DNA of 64,000 nucleotides from Neorickettsia findlayensis (GTDB lineage: Bacteria; Pseudomonadota; Alphaproteobacteria; Rickettsiales; Anaplasmataceae): NCBI RefSeq assembly GCF_009856525.1, contig NZ_CP047224.1:620001-684000 (forward strand), in the 5' to 3' direction. Positions 31,000 through 39,809 of the stretch are shown here, piece after piece; the first letter of the stretch is position 1, and every line of letters starts with the position of its first letter. The notes beneath the pieces were generated by a model, which worked only from the letters and a program-made list of their open reading frames with translations, did no database searches and was not told the DNA's origin. A program made the translations under genes and the position numbers.

Positions 31000-31401
31000 C
31001 TATTTTCCTCTTCCCTTGTGCATACCGTGAGAAATCAGGGATTGTGCCTTTACTTTCAGTTGCCATATACCCATCTTGGAAAAGTTAGATCCCATAAGGT
31101 TCTTTAAGGTCGTGATATATAGCATGTTCCTTTTTATTACCATACTGGTCCACTTACCTTGAGGTTTTGCTATTCCAACAATCTTGGGATCTGAACCAAA
31201 ATGCCTATTAAATTCCTCTAAGTCTATGCTTCTGTAGTATTGATCTTTTATCCTCCGCTGCTTCTCCTTGTGGTATTCTTCGTGCTCATCGTCTTCAACC
31301 GTATAAGAAAACTCCTCTTCACGATTAGCACCAAGAAAAAAAAATAATCCCAGTACACACAAGGTTACCAACAAGACTAAGCCAGAAACTATATAAAGCA
31401 T
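31000..31401 (-). CDS. Conserved-looking membrane-anchored protein of unknown function
   Basis: A 133-residue protein with one N-terminal membrane helix (LYIVSGLVLLVTLCVLGLFF, about 2-22), then an acidic and charged linker (EEEFSYTVEDDEHEEYHKEK) and a C-terminal soluble part ending in a basic tail (HGMHKGRGK). The AAGGGGG before the ATG at 31401 is a strong ribosome-binding site and decides this start over the GTG one codon upstream. I do not recognise a family. It follows the ModA-like gene on the same strand by 55 nt and may be co-transcribed with it. Confidence 0.6.
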   Translation of the reverse strand: MLYIVSGLVLLVTLCVLGLFFFLGANREEEFSYTVEDDEHEEYHKEKQRRIKDQYYRSIDLEEFNRHFGSDPKIVGIAKPQGKWTSMVIKRNMLYITTLKNLMGSNFSKMGIWQLKVKAQSLISHGMHKGRGK

Positions 31402-31456
31402 CACACCCCCTTATGGTAGATTACGCGCAGGACCAAATCACAAACTACACAAAGCA

Positions 31457-32182
31457 TTATGCTCCCTTGTAGAACCCAAGTTCACTATAATTGATCTCTC
31501 CTAAGAAAAGAAACTTGACAAATTCTCTAGATTGATTAATCCCTTCATTTTCCAAAATAGTGATGCTGTACCAGATCTCCGGATACAATTCTTGTGGCAC
31601 CTCAAACAACCTATTAAGGCCAGCACTCTCGTGTTGGATAGCAATACTTCCCGGAAGAATAACAAAGGCACCACTCTCAATAGCCGCACGACCCAAATTC
31701 TCGAAATCTTTCACTTTTACTAATCTGCCTGCGCATAATTTTAACACAACATCATTGATTATGTTTCCCATCACATTGTCAGGGGATGGTACAATAAAGG
31801 CGGAATGCTTTTGTGCAATTTTTAAGACTGTATTCAGACTATCATGTTTGCCTATTAATTCTCTTATTGGACTACTTTCTGCAATACAAACGTATAACTT
31901 ATCGGATGCGAACGGTACGCCGCTCAGCTCCGGCTTTTGCCCTAAGTGAACAACTGAAACGACAGCATGATGCCCCTTTTCTGGATCTGCGGACAAGAGG
32001 TCTGAGTTCTTAAAATCAGCAGTAATGATCATTAACCTTTTCTGAGCATAATCTTTAATGATTTTCCGAAAAGGAATACTTAGACTGCTATCAACTGCTA
32101 TGTGTAAATCCGATATTGCAAACGAATTGATGGGTACACACAAAACTAGAGCACAAAAACTGAGAGCGAGTATACGAAACAT
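31457..32182 (-). CDS. Periplasmic ModA-like substrate-binding protein
   Basis: A 241-residue exported protein with a signal peptide (FRILALSFCALVLCVPINSFA) and the type II binding-protein pattern of the ModA family. DLHIAVDSSLSIPFRKI (about 25-41) resembles the anion-binding AaSL start, GVPFASDKLYVCIAESSP is the hinge strand, and the end YPEIWYSITILENEG with EFVKFLFL and ELGFY matches the closing ModA strand and helix. The substrate is unknown and no permease or ATPase is adjacent. The ATG at 32182 is preferred because it begins the signal peptide; the frame continues to 32515 but that part overlaps the divergent gltA gene. Confidence 0.65.
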   Translation of the reverse strand: MFRILALSFCALVLCVPINSFAISDLHIAVDSSLSIPFRKIIKDYAQKRLMIITADFKNSDLLSADPEKGHHAVVSVVHLGQKPELSGVPFASDKLYVCIAESSPIRELIGKHDSLNTVLKIAQKHSAFIVPSPDNVMGNIINDVVLKLCAGRLVKVKDFENLGRAAIESGAFVILPGSIAIQHESAGLNRLFEVPQELYPEIWYSITILENEGINQSREFVKFLFLGEINYSELGFYKGA

Positions 32183-32385
32183 ATGAAAGGAATAGCGATA
32201 TAATGTCACTTTTTGCCAGCACAGCACATTCCCCTTTGCAAGAAATTGTTCTTGTGCGAGAATTGGAACCCTGGGGATCGTATAGGTACTGTACCTGCAT
32301 ACAAAATTAGAAAAATACCTGTAGAATTTTATTAACCACGCAGCAAGAGCCATTATAGTACTCAACTGGAGAATATTGAAAGAAG

Positions 32386-33582
32386 ATGAATTCTGAAAAA
32401 GTAAAAGTAAATGTGGAGGAATTTTTAAAAAGCACAGCTGGTCCCTTCGGTGTCTCTGTCTCTCTGGAGCCAAAGGGATTTTTCTATGATCCGGGGTATG
32501 CAAAAACTGCTCCATGCAAATCTAGCATTACTTTTATAGATGGTGAAAAAGGGATACTTCTGCATAGGGGCTACTCAATAGAGGAATTAGCACGAACTTC
32601 TAACTTCTTGCAGGTCGGCTATCTTCTCATAAACGGTAAACTCCCAGATTCAATTGCTACACAAGAGTTTGAAGAGGAAATAAAGCACGTACCACAACTT
32701 CCTGAGTGCGTCCTGAAAAATATCCGTTCTTTCCCAACAAGTGTACACCCGATGGCAGTTTTAATATCTGCATTTGCTTCGCTCGCCTCAGTACACGGAG
32801 AAACTGACTTTCATGAGAAGAAGCTACTTCTAGTCGCCTATACACCGTGGCTCGTAGCATATATATACCGACATATCAATTCGCAGGAGTTCATCGAACC
32901 TGATACTAGACTTCCTTATGCTGAAAACTTCCTATACATGATGTTTGGGGAGAAAAAGCCCGAAGATGCGGAGATCTTGGACAAAATCTTTATCCTACAC
33001 GCAGATCATGGTCAAACCGCTTCTACCTCTGTTGCACGGATGGTTGTATCCTCAGGAGCAAGCCCAATTGCCGCCTGCTCTGCTGCTGCAGGTAGTCTAT
33101 GGGGACCATTGCACGGTGGTGCAAATGAGCGGGTCCTAGAAATGTTGAGAGGTATCATTGAAAACGGCGGGAACGTAGAGAACTTTATTGAGCGCGTTAA
33201 AAAGAAAGAAGAGAGACTTATGGGGTTCGGGCATAGGGTGTATAAAAACTACGACCCTCGCGCAGCCATATTAAAACAAAAAGCTCATAGTGTGCTAAAA
33301 GCCGATTCACCTGTCCTCAATATTGCAGGTAGACTTGAAACGATCGCAGCAAGCGAGGAATACTTTCTGAGTCGTAAACTATATCCTAATGTAGACTTCT
33401 ATTCAGGAATAGTACTGGACGCATTAGGAATACCATCACGCATGTTCACAGCGATTTTCGCACTTGCTAGAACGGTAGGTTGGGTTGCACAAATCGCAGA
33501 ATTCTTAAGTGACAGTGAACAAAAACTTTGCAGACCTAGACAAATCTACGTAGGCGAACCAAAGAGAAGTATACACGATTAA
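32386..33582 (+). CDS. gltA: Citrate synthase
   Basis: Condenses acetyl-CoA and oxaloacetate, the entry step of the TCA cycle. Catalytic regions are seen in order: SVHPMAVLISAFASLA, the histidine in LHADHGQTAS, the histidine in GPLHGGANERVLEML, GFGHRVYKNYDPRA and the aspartate in NVDFYSGIVLDALG. The 398-residue length is somewhat shorter than the usual 425-435 of type II enzymes. Divergent from the ModA-like gene; followed by a strong hairpin at 33596. Confidence 0.96.
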   Translation: MNSEKVKVNVEEFLKSTAGPFGVSVSLEPKGFFYDPGYAKTAPCKSSITFIDGEKGILLHRGYSIEELARTSNFLQVGYLLINGKLPDSIATQEFEEEIKHVPQLPECVLKNIRSFPTSVHPMAVLISAFASLASVHGETDFHEKKLLLVAYTPWLVAYIYRHINSQEFIEPDTRLPYAENFLYMMFGEKKPEDAEILDKIFILHADHGQTASTSVARMVVSSGASPIAACSAAAGSLWGPLHGGANERVLEMLRGIIENGGNVENFIERVKKKEERLMGFGHRVYKNYDPRAAILKQKAHSVLKADSPVLNIAGRLETIAASEEYFLSRKLYPNVDFYSGIVLDALGIPSRMFTAIFALARTVGWVAQIAEFLSDSEQKLCRPRQIYVGEPKRSIHD

Positions 33583-33595
33583 TCAGTTTTGAGAT

Positions 33596-33619
33596 GGTTC
33601 TCCACATGTACGGAGAACC
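33596..33619 (+). terminator. Hairpin terminator after gltA
   Basis: Perfect 8-bp stem GGTTCTCC (33596-33603) with GGAGAACC (33612-33619) around an 8-nt loop, 14 nt after the gltA stop. No U-tract follows. Confidence 0.55.
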
Positions 33620-33659
33620 GTACAAATACTCATGAAGAGCACTACCCTTTGGTATCGTG

Positions 33660-33678
33660 GAGTCACACTCTGTGATTC
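33660..33678 (-). terminator. Hairpin between gltA and the SurA-like gene
   Basis: An 8-bp stem (33660-33667 with 33671-33678, one G-T pair) closes a 3-nt loop. It lies 59 bp beyond the stop of the minus-strand SurA-like gene, in the convergent interval, and may end that transcript. Confidence 0.35.
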
Positions 33679-33736
33679 GCTAAACCTAAACTAGTTTCTC
33701 TGCACCAGGCGAGTGTATTCAATAAGGATAGTATTA

Positions 33737-34660
33737 CTACTCACCTGGATATTTGACAACGCGTATATTTTCCCTCAATTTCAGAGAGAGCTCCTTCAAT
33801 GCTTCTGCGATCTTCTTCGAATATATGAATTTGATCAATTGTCCACGTAAGTGATCAGGGTCCAGTGTAAGATCAAGGATAATACGCTCATCCCTTTTTA
33901 CTTCTATATCTTGCTCCATAAGAAACAAATCCTTGCGATCCTTTGCTTTCAACTCAGAAAGTTTTCCAGAATAAAGAGTCTGATACATACCTACAACATC
34001 TGACTTAGGGGAAACTAAGCCTTTATACTCAACTGAAAGAATAAAATCATTTTCTTTATCAAGAACCTGAAAACGACTCCCATCCACTTCCTCAGAGACC
34101 TTGCCCACAGCAAGATGAGAAACCGCGTCTCTAATATTAGGTTGCAATACATCAAGTCCTAACCACCCAAGCTCCTCCGTAGATCCATTACTGTTAATCT
34201 TCTTCAGTTTGAAAGTATTCTTTTTCTTGACCAACTCACGTTTCATTACGTCAAAATCCCTATCATCGATGCGAACTCTAGGCCTGATGATAAGGTCAAC
34301 AACTTCAGAGAGAAAGACCTGCTTTTTCAGATATTCTTCAAGCAATGACGTGTGCGCTGTACGATTGATTCCTAACGCTTGAAGATGTTTAAGTGCTGCA
34401 TCATACTTTTGATTAGAAAACGGAAGTCCAACGTGTCTTGCATACTGGTAATACACTTCCAAGTCTATCATCTGCTCTAAGGCCACAGAATAAGAGAGAT
34501 CAGACTTTTCTCCAAGCATTACAAGAAGGTTTTGATAGTTGTGCACATCTTGATTCGAGATGATCACACCTCCAACCATAGCAGCAGCTTTGATTTCAAT
34601 GGAGTAAGACAGCAAAGGAAACAAAGAAAAAAGAAAAACAACGCAAACAACCCTAAACAT
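33737..34660 (-). CDS. Periplasmic SurA-like chaperone / parvulin-type isomerase
   Basis: A 307-residue exported protein, probably a chaperone of outer-membrane proteins. It starts with a signal peptide (FRVVCVVFLFSLFPLLSYS). The N-terminal half resembles the SurA_N domain: AAMVGGVIISNQDV, then QMIDLEVYYQYARHVGLPFSNQKYDAALKHL. The middle (EELGWLGLDVLQPNIRDAVSHLAVGKVSEEV, about 180-210) is a divergent parvulin rotamase motif. Its ATG shares a base with the enolase stop (TGATG), so it is translationally coupled to eno. Rotamase activity is uncertain because the key parvulin residues are poorly kept. Confidence 0.68.
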   Translation of the reverse strand: MFRVVCVVFLFSLFPLLSYSIEIKAAAMVGGVIISNQDVHNYQNLLVMLGEKSDLSYSVALEQMIDLEVYYQYARHVGLPFSNQKYDAALKHLQALGINRTAHTSLLEEYLKKQVFLSEVVDLIIRPRVRIDDRDFDVMKRELVKKKNTFKLKKINSNGSTEELGWLGLDVLQPNIRDAVSHLAVGKVSEEVDGSRFQVLDKENDFILSVEYKGLVSPKSDVVGMYQTLYSGKLSELKAKDRKDLFLMEQDIEVKRDERIILDLTLDPDHLRGQLIKFIYSKKIAEALKELSLKLRENIRVVKYPGE

Positions 34661-35901
34661 CACAAAAAAACCTCCTCCAAACGAAGTACCTCATTGTACT
34701 TAGCAACTCTCTCTGAGCGACTTAAAGAACCAGCCTTGAGAAATGCACCACCGCAAGCAACAGCCAGATGTGCTATCGAAACATCCTCGGTCTCCCCGGA
34801 ACGGTGTGATATGACCACTTTATATCCGGCTTTCCTAGCCAATTTTATGCCCTCAATCGTCTCTGTAACGGTACCAACTTGGTTAATTTTCACAAGCACC
34901 GCATTAGCAACACCAGTTCTTATTCCCCTTTCTATCATCTTAGGGTTAGTAACAAAAATATCATCGCCAACTATGTAGATTTTATCAGAGAGTTTTTTTG
35001 TAATTAGCTGCCAAGAATCCCAATCACTCTCTTGTAGGGGATCCTCGATGGAAATAATATTGTACCTTTCTATGATCGCAGTGTAGAAATCGATCATCTC
35101 GTTAACATTCAACAATTTTCCATCGATACTGTATTTTCCATCTTTGTAAAAAGTTGAAGAAGCCGCATCAAGAGCTATTTTAATGCATTCTCCATCATCA
35201 CCAATGGCCTCAGAGAGAAGTCCAAGTGTCTCTTCAGTGGAAGAAAGATCAGGCGCGAAACCACCTTCATCACCAACATTGGTACTCTTCCCATACTGTT
35301 TTAGAAGCACCTTCAAACGGTGAAAGACTTCCGCTGCCTTTTCCATACTTTCTCTAAAAGAGTGACAACCAACTGGACAAATCATGAATTCCTGGATTGC
35401 CAACATATTATCGGCATGTAAACCGCCATTTATAACATTCAACATTGGAACAGGAGGAACATACACAAAATCCTCAGTCTCACTGGTGAGTAAGTTATGA
35501 AAAACAGTACATAAAGGAACACTCCTAACACTTGCATTTGCCTTCGCAACTGCAAGAGAAACGGCTGTAATTGTATTAGCCCCAAGCACAGACTTATTTC
35601 TTGTGCCGTCTAATTGAATCAACAGAGAATCTATCTCAGTTTGGGCAGCAACACTCTTCCCTATAAGGGCCGGAGCGATAATTTTGTGGACATTTTCTAT
35701 AGCACGCAAGACACCCCTTCCAGATAAGCGCTCCTTGTCATCATCAAGCAACTCACAGGCTTCGAGGACACCCTTTGACGCTCCAGAAGGCGCTATTGCA
35801 CACCCTACTTTGCCACAACTCGTTGTAACCTCAACCTCGATTGTGGGCCACCCTCTACTATTGAAAATCTCACGGGCCTTTATTTTTTGTATGCGGTGCA
35901 T
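34660..35901 (-). CDS. eno: Enolase
   Basis: Interconverts 2-phosphoglycerate and phosphoenolpyruvate. Family motifs in order: AREIFNSRGWPTIEVEV, APSGASKG, QEFMICPVG, NVGDEGGFAPDL, IKIALDAASSTFY, SIEDPLQESDW, VGDDIFVTN, VKINQVGTVTE and ISHRSGETED. The 413-residue length is a little short of the usual 430, lost at the C-terminus. The conserved SRGNP near the start reads SRGWP, a Trp in place of Asn. All metal and catalytic residues that I can identify are present. The gene is coupled to the SurA-like gene at its 3' end. Confidence 0.96.
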   Translation of the reverse strand: MHRIQKIKAREIFNSRGWPTIEVEVTTSCGKVGCAIAPSGASKGVLEACELLDDDKERLSGRGVLRAIENVHKIIAPALIGKSVAAQTEIDSLLIQLDGTRNKSVLGANTITAVSLAVAKANASVRSVPLCTVFHNLLTSETEDFVYVPPVPMLNVINGGLHADNMLAIQEFMICPVGCHSFRESMEKAAEVFHRLKVLLKQYGKSTNVGDEGGFAPDLSSTEETLGLLSEAIGDDGECIKIALDAASSTFYKDGKYSIDGKLLNVNEMIDFYTAIIERYNIISIEDPLQESDWDSWQLITKKLSDKIYIVGDDIFVTNPKMIERGIRTGVANAVLVKINQVGTVTETIEGIKLARKAGYKVVISHRSGETEDVSIAHLAVACGGAFLKAGSLSRSERVAKYNEVLRLEEVFL

Positions 35902-35980
35902 AAACTAATGGGATGCAGGTGTGCTTGTTTGTTCTTAGTACTTCTGTTAAACATTCATTCTAGCAATTCGTGGGAAGGAT

Positions 35981-36499
35981 ATGAAGTGTTATAGCCGTGT
36001 TAAACAACCAGAAAATTTTCCCCTAGAAGCAAACGTAATTGTTGAGATTCCGGCCGGAAGCCATGGTGTAAAGTACGAGATCAATGAGGATGGACTTATT
36101 TGCGTCGATCGATTTATTCCTGTAAGCATGAATTATCCATGCAATTATGCTTTCATCCCGAATACTCTCGGGGGAGACGGTGATCCCCTTGATGCGTTGG
36201 TAGTCACCAGATCTCCCTTGATGCCAGGATCATTAATCCGTGTCAAGGTAATAGGGGCATTCGTAATGCGCGACGAAAAAGGAGAGGACGAAAAATTGCT
36301 CACTGTGCCAACATCCCAAATCGATCCATACTATATCAACTTTAATGAACCGGGAGATTTTCCCAATATTTTCCTTGATCAGATCGAGCATTTCTTCCGG
36401 CATTATAAAGATCTTGAGAAGGATAAATTTGTCGAAGTCGTGGGTTGGATTAATGCTGAGGCTACACATAAAGCTATAAGTAAGTCATGTAAGACCTAG
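35981..36499 (+). CDS. ppa: Inorganic pyrophosphatase
   Basis: Soluble family I enzyme that hydrolyses pyrophosphate and pulls biosynthetic reactions forward. The 172-residue protein has the acidic metal site GDGDPLDALVV (about 66-76) plus KYEINEDGL, DRFIPVSMNYPCNYAFIP and DEKGEDEKLL. GGAAGG just before the ATG is a good ribosome-binding site. Divergent from enolase across 79 bp. Confidence 0.96.
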   Translation: MKCYSRVKQPENFPLEANVIVEIPAGSHGVKYEINEDGLICVDRFIPVSMNYPCNYAFIPNTLGGDGDPLDALVVTRSPLMPGSLIRVKVIGAFVMRDEKGEDEKLLTVPTSQIDPYYINFNEPGDFPNIFLDQIEHFFRHYKDLEKDKFVEVVGWINAEATHKAISKSCKT

Positions 36500-36558
36500 A
36501 CGTACATCAGTTGCAAAGACACCTGCTCTGTATCCAATATCATTACCCAAAACTGTGG

Positions 36559-36605
36559 GTCCTAGTTTTTGTCACAGAAAATGGAAGGTACTAGGACGCC
36601 TGTGA
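36559..36605. ncRNA. Pseudoknot-like pair of interlaced stems
   Basis: Two perfect stems interlock: GTCCTAG (36559-36565) with CTAGGAC (36591-36597), and TCACAG (36572-36577) with CTGTGA (36600-36605). The order a-b-a'-b' is that of an H-type pseudoknot. It lies in the 285-bp interval between convergent ppa and the exonuclease gene. A transcription terminator or a chance pairing are the alternatives; no promoter is evident. Confidence 0.25.
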
Positions 36606-36784
36606 AAGTTGGCAATCTTCTTGTCGTGTTTCTACACTGAGAACACACAAATGCTTTGGTTAAGTGTGCCATCCAGTCTCACTCTTCAATATTACCGGCT
36701 TTAACGATGCACCAGTGAAACTAGTAGGCAATTATTTCCACATTGCTTCCCCGGAAAGAAAACTGCAACACACAGCCATAGGAT

Positions 36785-37603
36785 TTAAAAACGCACTATC
36801 TGACTCGCCCTAAGAGATCGCAAAAAAGGTACATAACTAGGGTTGTCCTTTTCATTTCTTTCGAGATAGGACATCAACTCACCCAGGTTCCTTGCATAGC
36901 TCTCCTCTGAAACTGTCCCCTGGTGCCTGAGTACAGTTAAATAGAGCAAGTAGGTATTCAAAACATCTATCTCGCAATAATGTCTAATTTCTGTGATTCT
37001 CCCTGCATCATACATGGGTGTAACCTGTGCACCATCGATACCAAGTTTTCCGGGCAATCCAAGCGCTGCACAGACTTCGCTCATCTTGACTCTTGCTGAA
37101 ACTCCATACTCAGACAGCAAATCAATCAGGTCGGTGTGCCAATTCACGCTGTACCTGTTATTGTAACTGTTCCATTTATCACCGGAATGATAAAAATTGC
37201 GCGCAACTACACCGTAGCGCATCGCACGATATTTTAAGACAGGAAGATCGAAAGTCCTACCGTTAAAAGAAACAAGCCTAGGTAGTGACTTACATACATG
37301 ATCAAAAAAGAACTGTACTAGTTCTTTTTCGCTGTAGCACTGAATATCTCCAGAAGCAATTTTTCTTAGCTGAAAGAACTCACAATCATTTTTACAAGTA
37401 AGGGTCGCCTTAAGTAGCGATATTACGATAACCTTGTGAAAGGGCTGCCTGAGAAATGGATTCTTACCATCCGTAATATCTAAATGATAATCCTCCATAG
37501 CCTTTCTCATCGCGACAACATCTTTACCTTTAAAACCGGTAAGTGCCTCACACAGAGCAGTATCAGGAACGGTTTCTATATCGAAGACAACTATTGAATC
37601 CAT
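36785..37603 (-). CDS. Predicted 3'-5' exonuclease related to DNA polymerase B exonuclease
   Basis: DEDD-superfamily exonuclease-like protein of the type found as a stand-alone gene in many proteobacteria. ExoI is FDIETVPD near the start (about residues 7-14), ExoII is LVSFNGRTFDLPVLKYRAM (about 130-148), and ExoIII is RHYCEIDVLNTYLLYL (about 220-235), so the four acidic residues are present. The ATG at 37603 is preferred over a TTG six codons upstream, giving 272 residues. Substrate and biological role are unknown. Confidence 0.82.
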   Translation of the reverse strand: MDSIVVFDIETVPDTALCEALTGFKGKDVVAMRKAMEDYHLDITDGKNPFLRQPFHKVIVISLLKATLTCKNDCEFFQLRKIASGDIQCYSEKELVQFFFDHVCKSLPRLVSFNGRTFDLPVLKYRAMRYGVVARNFYHSGDKWNSYNNRYSVNWHTDLIDLLSEYGVSARVKMSEVCAALGLPGKLGIDGAQVTPMYDAGRITEIRHYCEIDVLNTYLLYLTVLRHQGTVSEESYARNLGELMSYLERNEKDNPSYVPFLRSLRASQIVRF

Positions 37604-37714
37604 GCCATTTAAGCTAAGCAATTTTCCCTGAGAAACAAGCTCCTAAACATTGCCCTAAGCAAACGACAATTTTTAAAAAGGCAATCTACACACAGATACT
37701 TACTAACGAAAGAC

Positions 37715-38944
37715 TTATTTGAGAGAGTCGTGCAACTTTTGAAGAACAATGTCCTTACCAAAGATTTGCATAATTTCCACTACCGAAGGGGAGTGTTCCT
37801 GCCCTATTAAGGCCATCCTCAGATTCGTATAGACCTCTTTTGCAGGAAATCCAGAAAGAGAAATATACTCTTTCAAAACTTCCTGTAAACCAGAAGTCCA
37901 ATCAGTATTTTCCAGTAGTTTTAATAACTCTTGTAACAAGATCCTATTCATCTCTGGACGCAAATAAGTACACCAACAAAACCGGAGACTATCCTTCAAT
38001 TCAACAATCGAGGAACATTTTTTCCGAAACAACTCAACAAATGCAACGAATGCACTATCAGAAACTACTATTTTTTCTCCAACAAAACTTCGAACCTCTA
38101 AGGCTATTCTCTCAGGTGGTAAGGCACTGATATAATGAGAATTAAGACTATAAAGTTTCTCACGGTCAAAGCGAGCAGGAGACTTACCAACTGCTGTAAT
38201 ATCGAAAAGGTCTATAGCCTCCTGCATGGAGAATATTTCTTTATCACCATGACTCCATCCTAGCCTAAGCAAATAATTGAACATCGCTTCAGGAAGTATA
38301 CCCATCGTTTTATAATCTACTACATCGACAGCACCGTCCCTCTTTGAGAGCTTAGCACCATGTGCATTGTGTATTAGCGGTATATGAGCAACATAAGGTA
38401 GAGACCAACCCATGCCCTCATATATTAGCTTTTGGGTAAAAGTATTCGTAATGTGATCAGAACCCCTTATTATGTGAGTTATACCCATATCATGATCATC
38501 GACAACCACCGCAAGCATGTAGGTTGGACTCCCATCCGACCTGAGGATCACAACATCATTAATGCTATTACCATCAGTTGAAATCTCTCCTAAAATCAAA
38601 TCAGAAAACTTTACTGGTTTATCGTGATTTACCTTAAGGCGCACCGCACCCTTATCGTGATAAGCTTTGCCCCGGTTCAACAGCTCAAGTGCAACTTCTC
38701 TATGCCTATTAACATTCGCAGATTGGCAGATAAGCACATCATGATAAAGCGAAAGCCACTTCAGACCCTGCAAAATCGACTCTAGATAAGCCGCATCCGA
38801 CCTGGCGAAATCAGTATCTTCAATTCTAAGAAGGAACCTACCACCATGTCTTTTAGCATAGAGAAAATTAAACATAGCAGTCCTGAGACCGCCAATGTGC
38901 AAATTACCTGTGGGAGACGGCGCAAACCTTGTAACAACGTCCAT
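37715..38944 (-). CDS. gltX: Glutamyl-tRNA synthetase
   Basis: Class I aminoacyl-tRNA synthetase. The HIGH motif is in RFAPSPTGNLHIGGLRTA (residues 6-23), and the KMSKS-type motif is KLSKRDGAVDV (about 232-242). Upstream is RSDGSPTYMLAVVVDDHDMGITHIIRGSDH, typical of the family. At 409 residues it is shorter than the usual 460-480, with the difference in the C-terminal anticodon-binding region. Rickettsiales often carry two gltX genes, one of which charges tRNA-Gln for the amidotransferase route; which one this is cannot be told here. Confidence 0.93.
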   Translation of the reverse strand: MDVVTRFAPSPTGNLHIGGLRTAMFNFLYAKRHGGRFLLRIEDTDFARSDAAYLESILQGLKWLSLYHDVLICQSANVNRHREVALELLNRGKAYHDKGAVRLKVNHDKPVKFSDLILGEISTDGNSINDVVILRSDGSPTYMLAVVVDDHDMGITHIIRGSDHITNTFTQKLIYEGMGWSLPYVAHIPLIHNAHGAKLSKRDGAVDVVDYKTMGILPEAMFNYLLRLGWSHGDKEIFSMQEAIDLFDITAVGKSPARFDREKLYSLNSHYISALPPERIALEVRSFVGEKIVVSDSAFVAFVELFRKKCSSIVELKDSLRFCWCTYLRPEMNRILLQELLKLLENTDWTSGLQEVLKEYISLSGFPAKEVYTNLRMALIGQEHSPSVVEIMQIFGKDIVLQKLHDSLK

Positions 38945-39028
38945 TCACGAAATGTGTTCACTCACTCTGGAAACATTAACATCCGACCTAACACTAGACA
39001 AGATAAAGAGCCATGGGTCTGCCACTAC

Positions 39029-39586
39029 CTACCTAGCCTGTAGGAACTCACGAACATTGGTCATATGCTTTATAAAAACAAGCACTGTTCCGGCGAGTAT
39101 CGGCAAAAATACGAAGGACTCTAGCAAAGTGTAAGAACAAACAGCACCGATGAAACAGGCAGTCAAGGACGAAATAAAGGGCTGCCTGAACAGAACAAAA
39201 AAGACCACCCATATACATACAATAACAATGAAAACTACCGGAAGCAAAACAAAATAAACACCCATCACTGGTGCAACTCCTTTACCACCCTTAAATGCCA
39301 TGTAAACAGAAAAAACATGCGCAAAAACGGCAACAAAACCCACCGCAGATGCAAACACATCACTGTAAAACCGCACTGCTAAAAAAACTGGGACCGCTGC
39401 TTTCAGAAAGTCCAGAACAAAGACAACAGAACCAAAACCCAACCCCATCACTCGGGTCATATTTGTCGCACCAATGTTACCTGATCCCCTATTACAGATA
39501 TCAACTCCAAAACAGGCGGATATACATCGACCAAAAGGGATCGCTGCTATAAGGTAAACAAAAACTATAAAGGCAAGGTAGTCCAT
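39029..39586 (-). CDS. plsY: Glycerol-3-phosphate acyltransferase PlsY
   Basis: Inner-membrane enzyme that transfers the acyl group from acyl-phosphate to glycerol-3-phosphate, the first step of phospholipid synthesis. The 185-residue protein has about five hydrophobic segments and the motifs IPFGRCIS (about 16-23), GSGNIGATNMTRVMG (about 34-48) and FKGGKGVAPVMGVYF (about 98-112). These three loops are the PlsY hallmarks. It is a minus-strand gene between gltX and virD4, 84 bp from gltX. Confidence 0.93.
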   Translation of the reverse strand: MDYLAFIVFVYLIAAIPFGRCISACFGVDICNRGSGNIGATNMTRVMGLGFGSVVFVLDFLKAAVPVFLAVRFYSDVFASAVGFVAVFAHVFSVYMAFKGGKGVAPVMGVYFVLLPVVFIVIVCIWVVFFVLFRQPFISSLTACFIGAVCSYTLLESFVFLPILAGTVLVFIKHMTNVREFLQAR

Positions 39587-39740
39587 TTCGATAGCGAAGG
39601 GATAGCCACTATTCTAACGCACCTAAAATTGACATTGAACCCCTTTCCCATAAAGTCTGAAGGTTTATAAGCACTGAAGAGGACTTTCTAGTAACAACAA
39701 CGTGCAAGCAGAATCACCAAACCAACCTATTATGCTCGTA

Positions 39741-39768
39741 CTTTCTTGCTATACCAGCATAAAGAAAG
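39741..39768 (-). terminator. Hairpin downstream of virD4
   Basis: CTTTCTT (39741-39747) pairs with AAGAAAG (39762-39768), with GCT/AGC inner pairs. It sits 42-69 bp beyond the virD4 stop and probably ends the T4SS transcript. TTATGCT (39730-39736) can alternatively pair with AGCATAA (39756-39762). Confidence 0.4.
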
Positions 39769-39809
39769 AAAAACACCAGTAAGAGCCAAATCTTGGAAAA
39801 CACACCACC

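Noticed and set aside
32183-32515. N-terminal extension of the ModA-like protein
   Set aside because: It precedes the signal peptide, is compositionally odd and overlaps the divergent gltA gene.
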